DNA from: Flavimobilis rhizosphaerae | GTDB lineage: Bacteria > Actinomycetota > Actinomycetes > Actinomycetales > Cellulomonadaceae | Length of the DNA: 64,000 bases | Assembly (NCBI RefSeq): GCF_014852685.1 | Contig: NZ_JACZDF010000002.1 | Location: 124,001-188,000, forward strand | Direction: 5' to 3' | Part shown: positions 1 to 7,407 of the stretch, piece after piece | How the letters are laid out: every line of letters begins with the position of its first letter | How positions within the stretch are numbered: position 1 is the first letter of the stretch | The notes under the pieces: model-generated | The model's database searches: none | Seen by the model: only the letters and a program-made list of their open reading frames with translations | What the model was told of the DNA's origin: nothing | Translations under genes and position numbers: made by a program

Positions 1-344
1 CCGATCATGTAGAAGAAGGTGTTGAACAGTGCTTTGTGGAAGTACTGGTCGTTGAAGAGCTGGACGTAGTTGTCGAAGCCGATGAAGACCTGCAGGCCAA
101 GCCCGTTCCAGCGCGTGAACGACGCGTAGATGGCGTAGCCCAGCGGGTAGGCGGTGAAGAGCAGGAAGCCCAGGACCGGTGCCGCGACGAAGGCGAGCGC
201 CCACCGGCGCTCGGTGCGGTGCAGTGGTGAGCGGGGGTCGTCCTTGTGGAGACGTGACTTCTTCTCGCGGCGATGGGCGCGAGTGGCGCTCTCACCCGCG
301 ACGGCGCTGGCCTGCGCGTGCGTGGTGCTGGGTGTGAGGGGCAT
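1..344 (-). CDS. Sugar ABC transporter permease, MalF type (partial, 3' end outside window)
   Basis: Only the first 114 or so codons are present; the gene runs off the left edge. After a charged, probably cytoplasmic tail of about 50 residues comes a first membrane helix (around WALAFVAAPVLGFLLFTAYP) and then a YAIYASFTRWNGLG stretch with FIGFDNYVQLF, typical of the N-terminus of MalF/UgpA-type permeases. These form the membrane channel with a second permease and import sugars using ATP. The start at 344 has an AAGGAG ribosome site 9 nt upstream. It lies downstream of the binding-protein gene in the same operon, with a strong hairpin between them. The substrate is inferred from the arabinan enzymes across the divergent promoter. 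Confidence 0.9.
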   Translation of the reverse strand, partial: MPLTPSTTHAQASAVAGESATRAHRREKKSRLHKDDPRSPLHRTERRWALAFVAAPVLGFLLFTAYPLGYAIYASFTRWNGLGLQVFIGFDNYVQLFNDQYFHKALFNTFFYMI

Positions 345-364
345 CGGTGTGACTCCTTCGTCGT

Positions 365-397
365 GGGCGTGGCCGCCGCGTTGCGGCGGCCACGCCC
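365..397 (-). other. Intercistronic hairpin between binding protein and permease genes
   Basis: A perfect 15-bp inverted repeat (arms 365-379 and 383-397, loop GTT) sits in the 130-bp gap between the solute-binding protein gene and its permease. It has no T-tract. Such hairpins are known to stabilise the upstream mRNA or partly terminate transcription, so that binding protein is made in excess of permease; that role is inferred here. Confidence 0.7.
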
Positions 398-474
398 GGT
401 CTCACGTCCGCGAGCCCCGTGGGCGTGAGCTGGGTGCCCTTGATGCCAAGGGCGGTGTGCCGTGGATGCTCAGA

Positions 475-1806
475 TCAGCCAGCCTGCTCGGAGGCGACGA
501 TCGACTCGTCGAGCAGCGCCTGCATGCGCGGCTGGACCTCGGCAAGGTACTCGGCGGCGGTCTGGTTGCCGTCGAGAACCGGCTGGATGTTCGTGTAGAA
601 CTCGTCGTACCAGGCGGTGTTGTACGTGAACGCGGCCGGCATCGCGCGACCGTAGTCCTTGGCGATGTCGAGGAACTCCTGGCGGTTCTGGGGCTTGCGC
701 GGCTCTTCCGCTGCCCAGGCGTCGGCGGTGTCGATGCGGTTAGGGATCTGGATGTTCGCGTCGACGAGCGTCTTCTGTGCGTCCTCGTCGGTTGAGAGGT
801 ACGCGGCGAGCTTGACGGCGGCGTCAACGTTCTTCGACGACGCCGAGACGCCAATGCCGAGGGAGCCGAGCCAGGTGGCGGACTTGCCGGTGGATCCTGC
901 CGGGAACGGCATGAGGTCGTACTCAAAGTCGAGTTCGTTGTAGACACTCATGTCCCACGGGCCCACGGGGAAGAAGGCGATCTGGCCCGCCATGAACCGC
1001 TGGTAGGTGTCGAGCGTCGCGGCCTGCTCGCTGTTGGGCGTGACCTTGTCGACGTTCGTGAGGTCCGCGAAGAACTGCAGCGCCTCGGCGAACTCGGGGG
1101 TGTCGACCGTGACCTTGGTGTGGGTGGGGTCGGTGAAGTCGGCGCCGTTGGACCAGATGAAGCCCTGGGAGTTCCACGCGATGTTGAGGCCGGTGCCCCA
1201 CTGGTCGATTTCGCCGTCGCCGTCGGTGTCGGTGGTGAGCTCCTTCATGACGGAGACCCAGTGGTCCCAGCCCCAGGGCTCGTCCTCGTCGGGCAGCTCA
1301 ATGCCGGCCTTCTCGAGCATGGTGCGGTTGTAGCCCATCGCGAACGGGCCGATGTCCTTGGGCAGTGCGTAGAGCGCGCCCGCGGACGTGCCCTGGACCT
1401 TGCCGTCGAAGCGGTAGGAGTTGACGCCGTACTCCCAGATGTTGGTGAGGTCGACGCCCGCCTCGTTGATCTTGTCGGTGATGTCGAGGAGGATCCCGGA
1501 CTTCACGTAGGACTGCAGTGAGCCCTGCTCAACGTAGAAGACGTCGGGGACGTTCTTGCCGGAGACTGCGGCCTGGAGCTTGGTGCCGTACTGGTCGGCG
1601 TCGGTGACGATGACGTTGACCTTGACGCCCGTGTCTTCGGTGAAACGGTTGATGGCGGCCTGGTAGGCGGCCTTCTCGTCGTCGCCGCCGCGGAACATGT
1701 AGGTGAGGGTGTCGGCGTCGCCGCTGCCTCCGCCCGAGCTGCAGGCTGCGGTTGCCGCCAGGAGAAGTCCGGCGACGGTGCCGGCGATAAGACGTGACTT
1801 CTTCAT
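475..1806 (-). CDS. Sugar ABC transporter solute-binding lipoprotein (MalE/family 1)
   Basis: A 443-residue extracellular binding protein that captures a sugar and hands it to the permease. A lysine-arginine start and hydrophobic core lead to a near-consensus lipobox ending at Cys22 (TAAC), so it should be lipid-anchored outside the membrane. The rest is a family 1 periplasmic-binding fold with recognisable segments such as YNRTMLEKAGIELP and AGQIAFFPVGPWDM. The start at 1806 was chosen because it follows AGAGGA and begins the signal peptide; an upstream in-frame start at 1944 would add residues without signal character. It is transcribed away from the GH27-GH51-GH43 operon, so the likely ligand is an arabino- or galacto-oligosaccharide, an inference from context. 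Confidence 0.92.
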   Translation of the reverse strand: MKKSRLIAGTVAGLLLAATAACSSGGGSGDADTLTYMFRGGDDEKAAYQAAINRFTEDTGVKVNVIVTDADQYGTKLQAAVSGKNVPDVFYVEQGSLQSYVKSGILLDITDKINEAGVDLTNIWEYGVNSYRFDGKVQGTSAGALYALPKDIGPFAMGYNRTMLEKAGIELPDEDEPWGWDHWVSVMKELTTDTDGDGEIDQWGTGLNIAWNSQGFIWSNGADFTDPTHTKVTVDTPEFAEALQFFADLTNVDKVTPNSEQAATLDTYQRFMAGQIAFFPVGPWDMSVYNELDFEYDLMPFPAGSTGKSATWLGSLGIGVSASSKNVDAAVKLAAYLSTDEDAQKTLVDANIQIPNRIDTADAWAAEEPRKPQNRQEFLDIAKDYGRAMPAAFTYNTAWYDEFYTNIQPVLDGNQTAAEYLAEVQPRMQALLDESIVASEQAG

Positions 1807-1902
1807 CACGATGGTCCTCTCGGTATGCCAGGTGGTCCAAGCCGGTCTCGGGTACCGGGGCGAGGGGAGGTTCTCGCTGCCCAGTGTCGTCGTCGACCCA
1901 GG

Positions 1903-1918
1903 TTTACATCGATGGAAA
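1903..1918. promoter_or_regulatory. LacI-type operator 1
   Basis: TTTACATCGATGGAAA pairs at 7 of 8 positions around a central CG, the usual form of a LacI-family operator. It is the copy nearest the binding-protein gene and shares the ACATCGATG core with the two sites at 1982 and 2048. Confidence 0.65.
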
Positions 1919-1981
1919 GCACCGACTGCACAGGAGCGTGGCACACGGCTGCGGACGGGGTCAAGTGGCGCGGGTCACGAA

Positions 1982-1997
1982 TTTGCATCGATGTAGA
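1982..1997. promoter_or_regulatory. LacI-type operator 2
   Basis: TTTGCATCGATGTAGA pairs at 6 of 8 positions around a central CG. It lies in the middle of the divergent gap, with its core matching operators 1 and 3. Confidence 0.6.
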
Positions 1998-2047
1998 AAC
2001 CTTGGCTCGATGGCTTGACGTGGCGCGCGGGCATGGGCAACCATCGG

Positions 2048-2065
2048 TTCTACAACGATGTAGAA
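2048..2065. promoter_or_regulatory. LacI-type operator 3
   Basis: TTCTACAACGATGTAGAA is palindromic except for one position pair. It lies 13 nt before the GH27 start and directly upstream of its AGAAGGA ribosome site, where a bound repressor would block transcription. It is the best-formed of the three copies. Confidence 0.75.
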
Positions 2066-2078
2066 GAGAAGGACTTTC

Positions 2079-3536
2079 ATGCAGCCCGCGACGACGCAGC
2101 GCAGCGCGACAACCGCCTTCCCCGCACCCGGGGCAACGGCGCCAGCCCGTGAGCACCCGCATGCCGCCAGCACTCCGCCCATGGGCTGGAACTCCTGGGA
2201 TTCCTACGGCACGACCGTCACCGAGGCCGAGGTGCTCGCCAACGCCCGCTTCATGGCCACGCACATGGCGCACGCCGGATGGGACACGCTCGTCGTCGAC
2301 ATCCAGTGGTACGAGCCCGCCGCGCGGGCCGGCGGCTACGTGCCCGGCGCCGCCCTGTGCCTCGACGCCGACGGCGTCCAGGCTCCCGCGCCCGGCCGGT
2401 TCCCCTCCGCGCTCGACGGTCGCGGCTTCACGAGCCTCGCCGAGCAGGTCCATGAGCTCGGGCTGCGCTTTGGCCTGCACCTCATGCGCGGCATTCCGCG
2501 CCAAGCCGTTGCCGCCGACCTTCCGGTGCCCGGCACGCTTTACCGCACCTCCCAGATCGCGGTCGTCACCGACACCTGCCCCTGGAACACCGACAACTAC
2601 GGCCTCGACCTCACCCACCCCGGTGCCCTCGCCTGGCTTGATCTGCAGATCGACCGGATCGTCGGGTGGGGTGTCGACTTCCTCAAGGTCGACGACATGC
2701 TCGCGCCGTACCACGCGGACGCCGTCGAGGCGCTTGCGAGCGCCGTGGCGCGGGCCTCCGCGCGGCACGGCCGCGAGGTCGTCATCTCCCTGTCGCCCGG
2801 CACGCACCTCTCCCTGGCGCACCTTGAGCACCTGCGCGAGCACGCGGATATGTGGCGCGTGAGCGACGACCTCTGGGACCGCTGGGACGACGTTGCAGAC
2901 CAGTTGGGCCGTATGGCGCGGTGGGCGCCGCATCAGCGCCCCGGCGCGTGGGCCGACGCCGACATGCTGCCGCTCGGCCGCATTGGCGTGCGGGCAGAGC
3001 GCGGCGAGCAGCGCGATTCGCTGCTCACGCCCGCCGAACGACGCACCCTGCTCACGCTCTGGTGCCTTGCGCGCTCGCCCTTGTTCGTCGGCGGCGACCT
3101 GCCCACCTCGGATGCCGCGACGATTGCCGACCTCACTCACCCCGGTCTCCTGGAGATCCACCGGCATTCGACCGGCGGCGCGGAGCTCTTCCGTGAGGGA
3201 GACCTCGTGGCGTGGGGCGCCGACGGCGTCGGCGCGAGCGCCGGCATCCGCTGGGTTGCGCTGTTCTCCACGGCCGATGCCCCCGCCCGCGTGGCCATCC
3301 CCGCGTCCGCACTCGGACTCGATGTCGCTGGCACAGCGCTTTTGGACATCTGGGACGGCCAGACGATTGCGCTCGACCCGCCGTCCCCCGCCTCGGGCCG
3401 CTCGGCCCTCCTCGACCTCGAGGTGCCCGCCCACGGCGTGCGCCTCCTCAAGTACACGCCCGCAGAACACACGCCCTCAGACCTCACGCACTCAGACCGC
3501 TCCATCGCACAGAGCACCATTGGAAGGACATCATGA
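2079..3536 (+). CDS. GH27 glycosidase, probable beta-L-arabinopyranosidase (or alpha-galactosidase)
   Basis: A 485-residue GH27 enzyme. MGWNSWDSYG at residues 35-44 opens the (beta/alpha)8 barrel; FLKVDDM contains the expected nucleophile Asp and WRVSDDLWDRW the acid/base Asp, with a beta-sandwich C-terminal domain. No signal peptide is seen, so it should act in the cytoplasm. In alpha-galactosidases the first barrel strand ends in Asp-Asp (DDCW), and the second Asp contacts O6 of galactose. Here the motif is DIQW (Asp74-Ile75). An Ile at this place is reported in characterised GH27 beta-L-arabinopyranosidases, whose substrate lacks C6. Linkage to GH51 and GH43 enzymes fits that activity. The stop overlaps the next start (ATGA). 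Confidence 0.88.
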   Translation: MQPATTQRSATTAFPAPGATAPAREHPHAASTPPMGWNSWDSYGTTVTEAEVLANARFMATHMAHAGWDTLVVDIQWYEPAARAGGYVPGAALCLDADGVQAPAPGRFPSALDGRGFTSLAEQVHELGLRFGLHLMRGIPRQAVAADLPVPGTLYRTSQIAVVTDTCPWNTDNYGLDLTHPGALAWLDLQIDRIVGWGVDFLKVDDMLAPYHADAVEALASAVARASARHGREVVISLSPGTHLSLAHLEHLREHADMWRVSDDLWDRWDDVADQLGRMARWAPHQRPGAWADADMLPLGRIGVRAERGEQRDSLLTPAERRTLLTLWCLARSPLFVGGDLPTSDAATIADLTHPGLLEIHRHSTGGAELFREGDLVAWGADGVGASAGIRWVALFSTADAPARVAIPASALGLDVAGTALLDIWDGQTIALDPPSPASGRSALLDLEVPAHGVRLLKYTPAEHTPSDLTHSDRSIAQSTIGRTS

Positions 3537-5056
3537 CCGCCACGTCGCACACCGCGTCCCTCACCCTCGACCCCGCCTTCGTCGTCGGGCCCGTGCGGGC
3601 GCGCACCTTCGGGTCGTTCGTCGAGCACCTCGGCCGGTGTGTCTACACCGGTATCCACGACCCCGGCCACGCCACGGCTGACGCCGACGGCTTCCGCGGC
3701 GATGTCCTCGAGCTCACCAAGGAGCTCGGTGTCTCGACCGTCCGCTACCCCGGCGGCAACTTTGTCTCGGGGTACCGCTGGGAGGATGGCGTAGGGCCCG
3801 TGGAGCAGCGCCCGACGCGTCTTGACCTCGCGTGGCACTCCTCGGACCCCAACACCGTGGGTGTCGACGAGTTCATGCGCTGGGCCGCCAAGGCCGAGGT
3901 TGAGCCGATGATGGCCGTCAACCTTGGCACCCGCGGGGTTCAGGAGGCGCTTGACCTCCTCGAGTACTGCAATGTGCCGAGCGGCTCCTACTTCTCTGAC
4001 CTGCGCCGGGCCAACGGTGTCGAGGAGCCCTACCGCATCAAGATGTGGTGCCTGGGTAACGAGATGGATGGCCCGTGGCAGATCGGCCACAAGACCGCTG
4101 AGGAGTACGCGCGGCTCGCGGCCGAGACCGCGCGTGCCATGCGCATGATGGACCCGAACCTTGAACTCGTCGTGTGTGGCTCCTCGAGCTCGGACATGCC
4201 GACCTTCGGGGAGTGGGAGCGCGTCGTCCTCACTGAGGCCTATGAGTTCGTTGACCACGTCTCGGCGCACGCGTACTACTGGGAGGAGAACGGCGACCTT
4301 GCCTCGTTCCTTGCCTCGGCTGTCGACATGGACCACTTCGTCGAGTCGGTTGCCGCGACCGCGGACGCCGTCCGTGCCGCGGGCAAGCACACCAAGCGCA
4401 TCAACATCTCGTTTGACGAGTGGAACGTCTGGTACCAGAAGCGCGCCGAGTCCCGCCCGCCGACGGGCGACGACTGGCCCGTCGCGCCCGTGCTGCTCGA
4501 GGACCGCTACAACGTGGCCGACGCGGTCGTCGTCGGCTCGCTGCTCATCTCGCTGCTGCGGCACACCGACCGGGTCCACGCCGCGTCGCTCGCGCAGCTT
4601 GTCAACGTCATCGCGCCGATCATGACCGAGCCCGGTGGCCGTTCGTGGCGCCAGACGATCTTCCACCCCTTCGCGCTCACCTCGCGGTTTGCCGCGGGTG
4701 AGGTGCTGCGCATCGCGATCGACTCCCCGCGCGAGGACACCGCGCGCTTCGGCGAGGTTCCCGTGCTCGACGCCGTGGCAACGCACGACGCCGAGACGGG
4801 CGACGTGACAATCTTCGCCGTCAACCGCTCCGTGACCTCCTCCGTCCGGCTCGACGCGGACCTGCGCGGCTTCCCGGGTCTGCGCCTCGTGGAGGCGCAG
4901 ACCCTCTCGAACCCCGACCACACGTGGGCGGCCACGGCCGACGACGCCGACTCGGTGGTGCCCGTCGCCAACGACTCGGCTGCGGTGGCCGACGGTCGCG
5001 TGAGCGCCGAGCTCCCGCCCGTGTCGTGGTCCGTGCTGCGACTGGCACGCGCGTGA
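3533..5056 (+). CDS. GH51 alpha-L-arabinofuranosidase
   Basis: A 507-residue intracellular GH51 enzyme that removes terminal alpha-L-arabinofuranose from arabinan and arabino-oligosaccharides. The acid/base Glu177 lies in CLGNEMDGPW and the nucleophile Glu296 in ISFDEWNVWY, both in the order and spacing expected for a retaining clan GH-A enzyme. RYPGGNFVSGYRWEDGVGP near the N-terminus is also typical, and a C-terminal beta-sandwich follows. Length is normal for the family, and no signal peptide is present. The ATG at 3533 overlaps the GH27 stop by 4 nt, and the gene's own stop overlaps the GTG of the GH43 gene, so the three are translationally coupled. Confidence 0.95.
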   Translation: MTATSHTASLTLDPAFVVGPVRARTFGSFVEHLGRCVYTGIHDPGHATADADGFRGDVLELTKELGVSTVRYPGGNFVSGYRWEDGVGPVEQRPTRLDLAWHSSDPNTVGVDEFMRWAAKAEVEPMMAVNLGTRGVQEALDLLEYCNVPSGSYFSDLRRANGVEEPYRIKMWCLGNEMDGPWQIGHKTAEEYARLAAETARAMRMMDPNLELVVCGSSSSDMPTFGEWERVVLTEAYEFVDHVSAHAYYWEENGDLASFLASAVDMDHFVESVAATADAVRAAGKHTKRINISFDEWNVWYQKRAESRPPTGDDWPVAPVLLEDRYNVADAVVVGSLLISLLRHTDRVHAASLAQLVNVIAPIMTEPGGRSWRQTIFHPFALTSRFAAGEVLRIAIDSPREDTARFGEVPVLDAVATHDAETGDVTIFAVNRSVTSSVRLDADLRGFPGLRLVEAQTLSNPDHTWAATADDADSVVPVANDSAAVADGRVSAELPPVSWSVLRLARA

Positions 5057-6147
5057 GCGACGCAGACGTTGCTGCACCCGGGCCCGGGGCGCAAGCCCCG
5101 GGGACCCGGGCGCCCCGGCGCCGCCGCGCACTCGTGGCGGCCCTCGCCGCCGTCGTGCTGCTTGTTGCCGGGGGCCTTGCGCTGTGGCGCCCGTGGGAGC
5201 CGCCCGTCGGCCGGGCCCTCGCGCTGAGTGGCGAGCTGCGGACCCACGACCCGGCGCTCGTCGTCGGCGCCGAAGGCGAGCCGTGGTTCGTCTACTCAAC
5301 CGGTGACGTCCGCGTGGGCTTCGGTGCGCCTCAGATACGCCGGTCCGACGACGGCGGCACGACGTGGGAGACGGCGGGAACGGCCTGGGATGTCTCGGGT
5401 GACCCGGCCTGGGTCCGCGACGAGATCGACGGCGTGACGAACTTCTGGGCGCCCGCGCTCTATGAGCACGATGGCACGTGGTACCTCTACTACTCGGCGT
5501 CGACCTTTGGCTCCAATGCCTCGGCCATCGGGGTCGCGACCGGGACGACGATCGACCCGGCCGACGCTGACTTCGGCTGGACCGACCAGGGCATGGTGCT
5601 GCGCTCGACGCCGGGGGAGACCAACTACAACGCGATCGACCCGACGATCATCGAGGACGCCGACGGCACGCCGTGGATGGTCTTCGGTTCGTTCTGGGGC
5701 GGCATCCAGATCGTTGAACTCGAGTGGCCGAGCGGCAAGGTCGCCGCGGGTGCACAGCCGCAGCGGATTGCGAGCCGGATCGGAGCGCCCAACGCGATTG
5801 AGGGACCTGAGGTCGTGCGGCACGACGGCTGGTACTACCTGTTCGTCTCGCGTGACGCGTGCTGCCAGGGAACCGACTCGACGTACAACATCGCGGTGGG
5901 GCGCTCGCGGGACGTGACCGGGCCCTATCTCGACCAGGACGGACGGGACATGGCACTCGGGGCCGGCACGCTCCTGCTGGCGTCGACCGGTGATGTTGTG
6001 GGGCCGGGCGGTCAGTCGGTGTCCGATGGGCGGCTTGCGTTCCACTATTACGACGCGGCTGCCGGGGGTGATTTTCGACTAGGGATCCACGAACTTGCAT
6101 GGGATGAGGAGGGGTGGCCGGTCGCGGCGGTACTGATAGAGAACTGA
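5053..6147 (+). CDS. GH43 arabinan endo-1,5-alpha-L-arabinanase, exported or membrane-anchored
   Basis: A 364-residue five-bladed propeller enzyme of the endo-arabinanase type (GH43 subfamily 5-like). Family segments are HDPALVV with the first acidic residue, TNFWAPALYEHDGTWYLYYS, NAIDPTIIED, GSFWGGIQ, and AIEGPEVV with the expected general acid Glu; SRDACCQGTDSTYNIAVGRS is characteristic. A basic patch (RAPRRRR) followed by a hydrophobic helix (ALVAALAAVVLLVAGGLALW) at roughly residues 22-47 should export the enzyme or anchor it outside the membrane. The GTG start at 5053 overlaps the GH51 stop. It would cut arabinan outside the cell, supplying oligosaccharides for the transporter across the divergent promoter. 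Confidence 0.92.
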   Translation: MSDADVAAPGPGAQAPGTRAPRRRRALVAALAAVVLLVAGGLALWRPWEPPVGRALALSGELRTHDPALVVGAEGEPWFVYSTGDVRVGFGAPQIRRSDDGGTTWETAGTAWDVSGDPAWVRDEIDGVTNFWAPALYEHDGTWYLYYSASTFGSNASAIGVATGTTIDPADADFGWTDQGMVLRSTPGETNYNAIDPTIIEDADGTPWMVFGSFWGGIQIVELEWPSGKVAAGAQPQRIASRIGAPNAIEGPEVVRHDGWYYLFVSRDACCQGTDSTYNIAVGRSRDVTGPYLDQDGRDMALGAGTLLLASTGDVVGPGGQSVSDGRLAFHYYDAAAGGDFRLGIHELAWDEEGWPVAAVLIEN

Positions 6148-6255
6148 ACGTTGGCTTGGGTCCGCGGTTGCCGGGCGCCGTCATGGGTGTCGCTGCCGGG
6201 CGGCCGCGGGACTCCGTTATCCAACAGTGACCGGACGCGGCTTGGCAGCACCCGG

Positions 6256-6269
6256 TGTTAGCGCTAACA
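6256..6269. promoter_or_regulatory. LacI-type operator of the furanose transporter operon
   Basis: TGTTAGCGCTAACA is a perfect 14-bp palindrome with central CG, the classic LacI/GalR-family form. It lies 76 nt before the binding-protein start, in a 198-bp gap after the GH43 gene. Its sequence differs from the ACATCGATGT operators at 1903-2065, so a different LacI-family regulator is implied. Neither regulator gene is in the window. Confidence 0.8.
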
Positions 6270-6345
6270 TCGGGTCAGTGGGGTCGACGTCGACCCCCGC
6301 ATCTCGCGGCGACAGACCGCCGCGGCATCTCAAGGAGGAGAGAAC

Positions 6346-7335
6346 ATGCGTCACTCGAAGCTCGGGCGCATCGCCGTCGCAGCGATCGCCACCCTGTCCC
6401 TCGCCACACTCACCGCGTGCGGCTCCGACGACCCCGCACCCGGCTCCACCGGCGCCACCAGCGGCGGCGACAAGGGCGGCAACATCAAGGTTGGCTTCTC
6501 CCAGCTCGGCGCTGAGTCGGGCTGGCGTACCGCCAACACCGAGTCGATCAAGGCGAACCTCACTGCCGAGAACGGCTTCGACCTCACGTTCGTTGACGCG
6601 CAGCAGAAGCAGGAAAACCAGATCAAGGCCCTGCGCGACTTCATCGACCAGGACGTTGACATCATCGCGTTCTCGCCCGTCATCGAGACCGGCTGGGACG
6701 AGGTTCTCCAGGACATCAAGGACGCTGAGATCCCGCTCGTCCTCGTGGACCGCACGGTCGACACGACCGTTGAGGACCCGTACGTCACCTGGATCGGTGC
6801 CGACTTCACGCAGGAAGGCCGCACCGCCGGCGAGTGGGTGAAGAAGAACCACCCCGACGCGAAGATCTTCGAGCTCCAGGGCACCATGGGCTCCGGCGCC
6901 CAGACCAACCGTCAGGAAGGCTTCCGTGAGGTCATCGGCGACAACGTCATCGGTGAGGCGTCGGGTAACTTCACCCGCGCCGAGGGCAAGGCCGCCGTCG
7001 AGGGTGCGCTCGCCGCGTACCCCGACATGGACCTCATCTTCGCTCACAACGACGACATGGGCCTCGGCGCCGTCGAGGCCCTCGAGGCCGCCGGCAAGAA
7101 GCCCGGCGTCGACGTGAAGATCGTCACCGTCGACGGCGTCCGCGACGGCCTCCAGGCCCTGCACGACGGCAAGTTCAACTACGTCGTCGAGTGCAACCCC
7201 GCCTTCGGCAACCAGCTCGCCGACCTCCTGCGTTCCGTGAAGGCGGGCGAGACCGTCCCGAAGGAGACCATCGTCATCGACGAGGCCTTCGACCAGACGA
7301 TCACGCAGGAGTTCATCGACGCCCGCACGTTCTGA
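6346..7335 (+). CDS. Furanose ABC transporter substrate-binding lipoprotein (YtfQ/GafA-like)
   Basis: A 329-residue ribose/galactofuranose-type binding protein. A signal peptide ends in the lipobox LTAC (Cys25), and a Ser/Gly-rich linker leads to the two-lobed periplasmic-binding-protein type 1 fold beginning NIKVGFSQLGAESGWRTANT. This opening and the overall order ABC-permease-permease match E. coli YtfQRT-YjfF, which imports galactofuranose; homologues in other bacteria are assigned to L-arabinose. An excellent AAGGAGGAG ribosome site precedes the ATG. The arabinan enzymes upstream make L-arabinofuranose the most likely ligand, an inference. Confidence 0.92.
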   Translation: MRHSKLGRIAVAAIATLSLATLTACGSDDPAPGSTGATSGGDKGGNIKVGFSQLGAESGWRTANTESIKANLTAENGFDLTFVDAQQKQENQIKALRDFIDQDVDIIAFSPVIETGWDEVLQDIKDAEIPLVLVDRTVDTTVEDPYVTWIGADFTQEGRTAGEWVKKNHPDAKIFELQGTMGSGAQTNRQEGFREVIGDNVIGEASGNFTRAEGKAAVEGALAAYPDMDLIFAHNDDMGLGAVEALEAAGKKPGVDVKIVTVDGVRDGLQALHDGKFNYVVECNPAFGNQLADLLRSVKAGETVPKETIVIDEAFDQTITQEFIDARTF

Positions 7336-7342
7336 CACCGTC

Positions 7343-7374
7343 GGCGTCCGGCCCGTCTCCACGGGCCGGACGCC
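7343..7374 (+). other. Intercistronic hairpin after the binding-protein gene
   Basis: A perfect 14-bp stem (7343-7356 with 7361-7374, loop CTCC) starts 7 nt after the binding-protein stop and lies before the ATPase gene. It has no T-tract. It mirrors the hairpin at 365-397 in the neighbouring sugar transport operon. Confidence 0.7.
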
Positions 7375-7407
7375 GCCGTCAGCACCGCGAGCAGAGAGGC
7401 GCACGTC

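Noticed and set aside
3137-5299. A 720-codon minus frame opposite GH51
   Set aside because: No recognisable motif and Arg-rich; GH51 catalytic residues are on the other strand.
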